Of a DNA stretch of 20,259 nucleotides, positions 17,628 through 20,259 are shown piece by piece. The translations under genes and the position numbers were made by a program. The stretch spans positions 1 to 20,259 of the forward strand of contig CAVYNB010000027.1 of NCBI GenBank assembly GCA_963769745.1, given 5' to 3'. The notes below the pieces were generated by a model that saw only the letters and a program-made list of their open reading frames with translations, was not told where the DNA came from and searched no databases. Position 1 is the first letter of the stretch. The number at the start of each line of letters is the position of its first letter. This DNA is from JALORV01 sp963769745. Lineage in GTDB: Bacteria > Pseudomonadota > Gammaproteobacteria > Burkholderiales > Burkholderiaceae_F.

Positions 17628-18671
17628 TCAGCCGACAAAGGTCTCGGGCGTCTTCGCGTACTGCCGCGCCTCGGCGATCGAGACGACATTGCGTCGAACC
17701 AGTTCCAGCATCGTCTGATCAAGTGTCTGCATGCCGTGCTGCTGTCCCGTCTGGATCATCGAGTACATCTGCGCCACCTTGTTCTCGCGGATCAGGTTGC
17801 GGATGGCCGGTGTGCCGACCATGATCTCGTGCGCCGCCACCCGGCCGTTGCCGTCCTTCACCTTGAGCAGCGTCTGGGAGATCACCGCGACGACGGACTC
17901 GGACAGCATCGCGCGCACCATTTCCTTCTCGGCCGCCGGGAACACGTCGACCACGCGGTCGATGGTCTTGGCCGCCGACGAGGTGTGCAGCGTGCCGAAC
18001 ACCAGGTGACCCGTTTCCGCTGCGGTCAGCGCCAGACGGATCGTCTCCAGGTCGCGCAACTCGCCGACGAGGACGATGTCCGGGTCCTCACGCAGGGCGG
18101 ATCGCAGCGCGTTTGCGAACGAAAGGGTATGCGGTCCGACCTCGCGCTGGTTGATCACCGACTTGCGGCTCTCGTGCACGAACTCGATCGGGTCTTCGAT
18201 CGTCAGGATGTGGCCGTACAGATTGTTGTTCACATGGTCGACCATCGCCGCCAGCGTGGTCGACTTGCCCGAACCCGTCGGCCCGGTCACCAGCACCAGC
18301 CCGCGCGGCTTCAGCGAGAAATCGGCAAAGATGCGTGGACATTGCAGTTCTTCGAGCGACAGCACGCGCGAGGGAATCGTCCGCAGGACCGCCGCTGCAC
18401 CGCGATCCTGGTTGAACGCATTGACCCGGAAGCGCGCCAGTCCCGGCAGGTCGAACGAGAAGTCGGTCTCCAGGTTCTCGTCGTACTGCTTGCGCTGCGA
18501 GTCGTTCATGATGTCGTAAATCATGCCGTGCACGTCCTTGTGCTCGAGCGGCGGCAGATTGATACGCCGGACATCGCCATGCACACGGATCATCGGCGGC
18601 AGCCCGGCCGACAGGTGCAGGTCGGACGCCTTGTTTTTGACGGAGAATGCGAGCAGTTCTGAGATGTCCAT
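17628..18671 (-). CDS. pilT: Type IV pilus retraction ATPase PilT
   Basis: Hexameric AAA+ ATPase of 347 residues that depolymerises type IV pili, powering twitching motility and DNA uptake. The N-terminal PAS-like domain opens MDISELLAFSVKNKASDLHLSAGLPP. Next are Walker A GPTGSGKST (residues 130-138), the Asp box (LTIEDPIEFVHE), Walker B (DPDIVLVGELRD), the His box (GHLVFGTLHTSS) and the PilT-specific AIRNLIRE motif (289-296), required for retraction in studied homologues. The frame is intact and of normal length. It is the first gene of the pilT-pilU unit and divergent from yggS; the pilT | yggS-proC arrangement is common in proteobacteria. No strong promoter is evident upstream. Confidence 0.97.
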   Translation of the reverse strand: MDISELLAFSVKNKASDLHLSAGLPPMIRVHGDVRRINLPPLEHKDVHGMIYDIMNDSQRKQYDENLETDFSFDLPGLARFRVNAFNQDRGAAAVLRTIPSRVLSLEELQCPRIFADFSLKPRGLVLVTGPTGSGKSTTLAAMVDHVNNNLYGHILTIEDPIEFVHESRKSVINQREVGPHTLSFANALRSALREDPDIVLVGELRDLETIRLALTAAETGHLVFGTLHTSSAAKTIDRVVDVFPAAEKEMVRAMLSESVVAVISQTLLKVKDGNGRVAAHEIMVGTPAIRNLIRENKVAQMYSMIQTGQQHGMQTLDQTMLELVRRNVVSIAEARQYAKTPETFVG

Positions 18672-18826
18672 GGCGGAACGCGTGTGCTCCTGGGCAATTC
18701 TGGCGATCGGGCAGCCCGTCCCGACGTGGGCAAAGGCTTGGTAGAGCCACTAAAGGGGCTAGCGTAGGCCCCGCCGGCATCGGCGGAACGGCAAAAAAGC
18801 CAGAAAAAATAAGTCTCTAGCGGCTT

Positions 18827-18832
18827 TGTAAT
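18827..18832 (+). promoter_or_regulatory. Possible -10 element of yggS
   Basis: TGTAAT (five of six matches to TATAAT) lies in the 166-base spacer between divergent pilT and yggS, only five bases before the yggS ATG. If it is used, transcription would begin at or next to the start codon and the message would be leaderless. No good -35 is seen at 17 bases. The upstream part of the spacer is A-rich around 18792-18812. Confidence 0.25.
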
Positions 18833-18837
18833 CGATT

Positions 18838-19557
18838 ATGTCCAGGTTGCGAGATACCTTGCAAGCCAATTTGCGGGGGGTTCACGAGCGCATTACCCAG
18901 GCTGCGCGAGGCGCAGGACGATCGCCGGACGACATCGTGCTGCTGGCCGTCAGCAAGACTTTTCCGGCGGAAACCGTCATCGCGGCAGCTCAATGCGGCC
19001 AGAGTTCGTTCGGCGAGAACTACGTCCAGGAGGCCGTCGACAAGATCGCGCGAGTGCGGGAGCTGGCGCCGGAGCTGCCCGTGAGCTGGCATTTCATCGG
19101 CCCGATCCAGAGCAACAAGACACGTGCGATCGCCGAGCACTTCGACTGGGTGCAGTCGGTCGATCGGCTGAAGATAGCGGAACGGCTGTCACAGCAGCGG
19201 CCACCTCGACTCGGACCGATCAATGTCCTGCTGCAGGTGAACATCAGCGGCGAACCCACCAAGAGCGGCGTCGCGCCGGACGACGTCCCGGACCTGGCCC
19301 GGTCGGTCGCGGAGTTGCCCAACCTGACCCTGCGTGGACTGATGGCGATCCCGGAGCCCGACGCGGACCCGGCACGACAGGCCGGCCCGCTGGCGCGGAT
19401 GAGGTCGCTCTTCGACGTTCTCAGGCGCGATCATCCGCATTGCGACACGCTGTCGATGGGTATGTCGGCAGACCTCGAGGCCGCCATTGCGGCGGGCTCG
19501 ACGATGGTGCGCATCGGCACGGCGATCTTTGGTGAACGCGAAAGGACAACGGCGTGA
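18838..19557 (+). CDS. yggS: YggS family PLP-binding homeostasis protein
   Basis: Single-domain TIM-barrel protein of 239 residues that binds pyridoxal 5'-phosphate and keeps vitamin B6 and amino-acid pools balanced; no catalytic activity is established for the family. The PLP lysine is Lys40 in LLAVSKTFPAE. Further signatures are FGENYVQEAVDKI, WHFIGPIQSNKTR, VLLQVNISGEPTKSG, LRGLMAIPEP, and the phosphate-binding LSMGMSADLEAAIAAGSTMVRIGTAIFG. The ATG at 18838 is the first possible start because a TAA lies in frame nine bases upstream. There is no Shine-Dalgarno sequence. Its TGA overlaps the GTG start of proC (GTGA), a classic coupled pair. Confidence 0.96.
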   Translation: MSRLRDTLQANLRGVHERITQAARGAGRSPDDIVLLAVSKTFPAETVIAAAQCGQSSFGENYVQEAVDKIARVRELAPELPVSWHFIGPIQSNKTRAIAEHFDWVQSVDRLKIAERLSQQRPPRLGPINVLLQVNISGEPTKSGVAPDDVPDLARSVAELPNLTLRGLMAIPEPDADPARQAGPLARMRSLFDVLRRDHPHCDTLSMGMSADLEAAIAAGSTMVRIGTAIFGERERTTA

Positions 19558-20259
19558 TCGTGGCATTTATCGGCGGCGGCAATATGGCGCACGCCATGCT
19601 GGGCGGTATGCGGGAGAGCGGCATGCCGACAACGGCGATGCACGTCCTCGAACCTGACGTCGCCAAAGGCGCCGAACTCGAACGTGCGTTCGGCGTGGTC
19701 GCGCACATCGGCGCCGGGGAATGGTTGCGCGGCGCCGACGTGGTCGTGCTGGCAGTCAAGCCGCAGCAGGCGCATGACGCGGTGGCGGCCGCTGCGCCGT
19801 TCATGGCCGCGCCGATGGTCGTCTCGATCGCTGCCGGGGTCCGCGGCAGGACGCTCGCGCGCTGGCTCGGCCATGAACGCATCGTCCGGGCGATGCCGAA
19901 TACGCCTGCGCTGATTCGCAAAGGCATCACCGGCGCCGTGGCCCGGCCCGGCGTGACCGACACTCAGCGTTCGGTCGCCGAGCGCATCCTGCAGTGTCGG
20001 CACGGTGCTGTGGCTCGACGACGAGGTGCAGCTCGATGCGGTCACCGCCGTCTCGGCAGCGGTCCCGCCTACGTCTTTACTTCATCGAGGCGCTGCCGCG
20101 CGCGGCGCTGGACTGGGACTGAGTGCCGGCCAGGCGTGGACGCTCGCGGTCCAGACATTCCCGGGGGCGGCCGAACTCGCGGCGCCAGTCCGACGAACCG
20201 GTGTAGGTGCTGCGCCAGCGCGTTACGTCAAAGGGCGGCACCACGGCGGCCGCGCTGGC
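19554..20259 (+). CDS. proC: Pyrroline-5-carboxylate reductase (partial, disrupted near the window end)
   Basis: Last enzyme of proline synthesis, reducing pyrroline-5-carboxylate to proline with NAD(P)H. The N-terminal Rossmann motif is FIGGGNMAHAMLGGM; AVKPQQAHDAV, VSIAAGV and IVRAMPNTPALIRKGITGA follow as in ProC. The frame is good to about 19994. It then needs several one-base corrections to read VGTVLWLDDEVQLDAVTAVSGSGPAYVFYFIEAL, GLSAGQAWTLAVQTFPGAAELAA and RQRVTSKGGTTAAALA, all ProC-typical. The uncorrected frame stays open to the edge but turns into an Arg-rich nonsense sequence. The last few tens of residues lie beyond the window. The GTG start overlaps the yggS stop by three bases. 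With proA at the other end, two of three proline genes are here; proB is not. Confidence 0.88.
   Translation, partial: MIVAFIGGGNMAHAMLGGMRESGMPTTAMHVLEPDVAKGAELERAFGVVAHIGAGEWLRGADVVVLAVKPQQAHDAVAAAAPFMAAPMVVSIAAGVRGRTLARWLGHERIVRAMPNTPALIRKGITGAVARPGVTDTQRSVAERILQCRHGAVARRRGAARCGHRRLGSGPAYVFTSSRRCRARRWTGTECRPGVDARGPDIPGGGRTRGASPTNRCRCCASALRQRAAPRRPRW

Overview
The window is GC-rich bacterial DNA whose gene order points to a betaproteobacterium, probably Burkholderiales. The blocks leuS-lptE-holA-proA and pilU-pilT | yggS-proC are typical of that order, and the PilT, PilU, LptE and LeuS sequences look betaproteobacterial. The taxonomic call is inference from gene order and protein similarity recalled from knowledge; no search was run.

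Layout. Positions 1-2276 hold the DNA helicase uvrD on the minus strand, divergent from leuS across a 59-base spacer with a perfect TATAAT. Positions 2336-7904 are a plus-strand housekeeping run: leuS (leucyl-tRNA synthetase), lptE (LPS-assembly lipoprotein), holA (DNA polymerase III delta) and proA (proline synthesis). After a 383-base stretch with no recognisable gene come a DsbA-fold 2-hydroxychromene-2-carboxylate isomerase-like gene and a THUMP-domain rRNA guanine methyltransferase.

Positions 10290-15875 are the accessory part. A class III adenylate/guanylate cyclase with TolB-like and TPR regions comes first. It is followed 29 bases later by a short ORF encoding seven tandem Gly-Met-Glu triplets, then a PAP2/vanadium-haloperoxidase-fold enzyme, then a large subtilisin-like (S8) protease. 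The PAP2 and protease genes are one base apart. This repeat peptide / haloperoxidase-fold enzyme / S8 protease cassette is the most unusual thing here, and I do not recognise it as a described system.

The right part holds a glutathione peroxidase, an intrinsic terminator, and the twitching-motility ATPases pilU and pilT on the minus strand. Divergently, yggS (PLP homeostasis) overlaps proC, which runs off the window.

Quality caveat. Single-base frame changes are frequent: two in leuS, one in the cyclase, one in pilU, about three in the PAP2 gene, about ten in the S8 protease and at least four in the last 270 bases of proC. They hit essential genes, and the stitched frames keep their motifs without internal stops. 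I therefore read most of them as sequence or assembly errors rather than gene death, although real decay of the accessory genes cannot be excluded.
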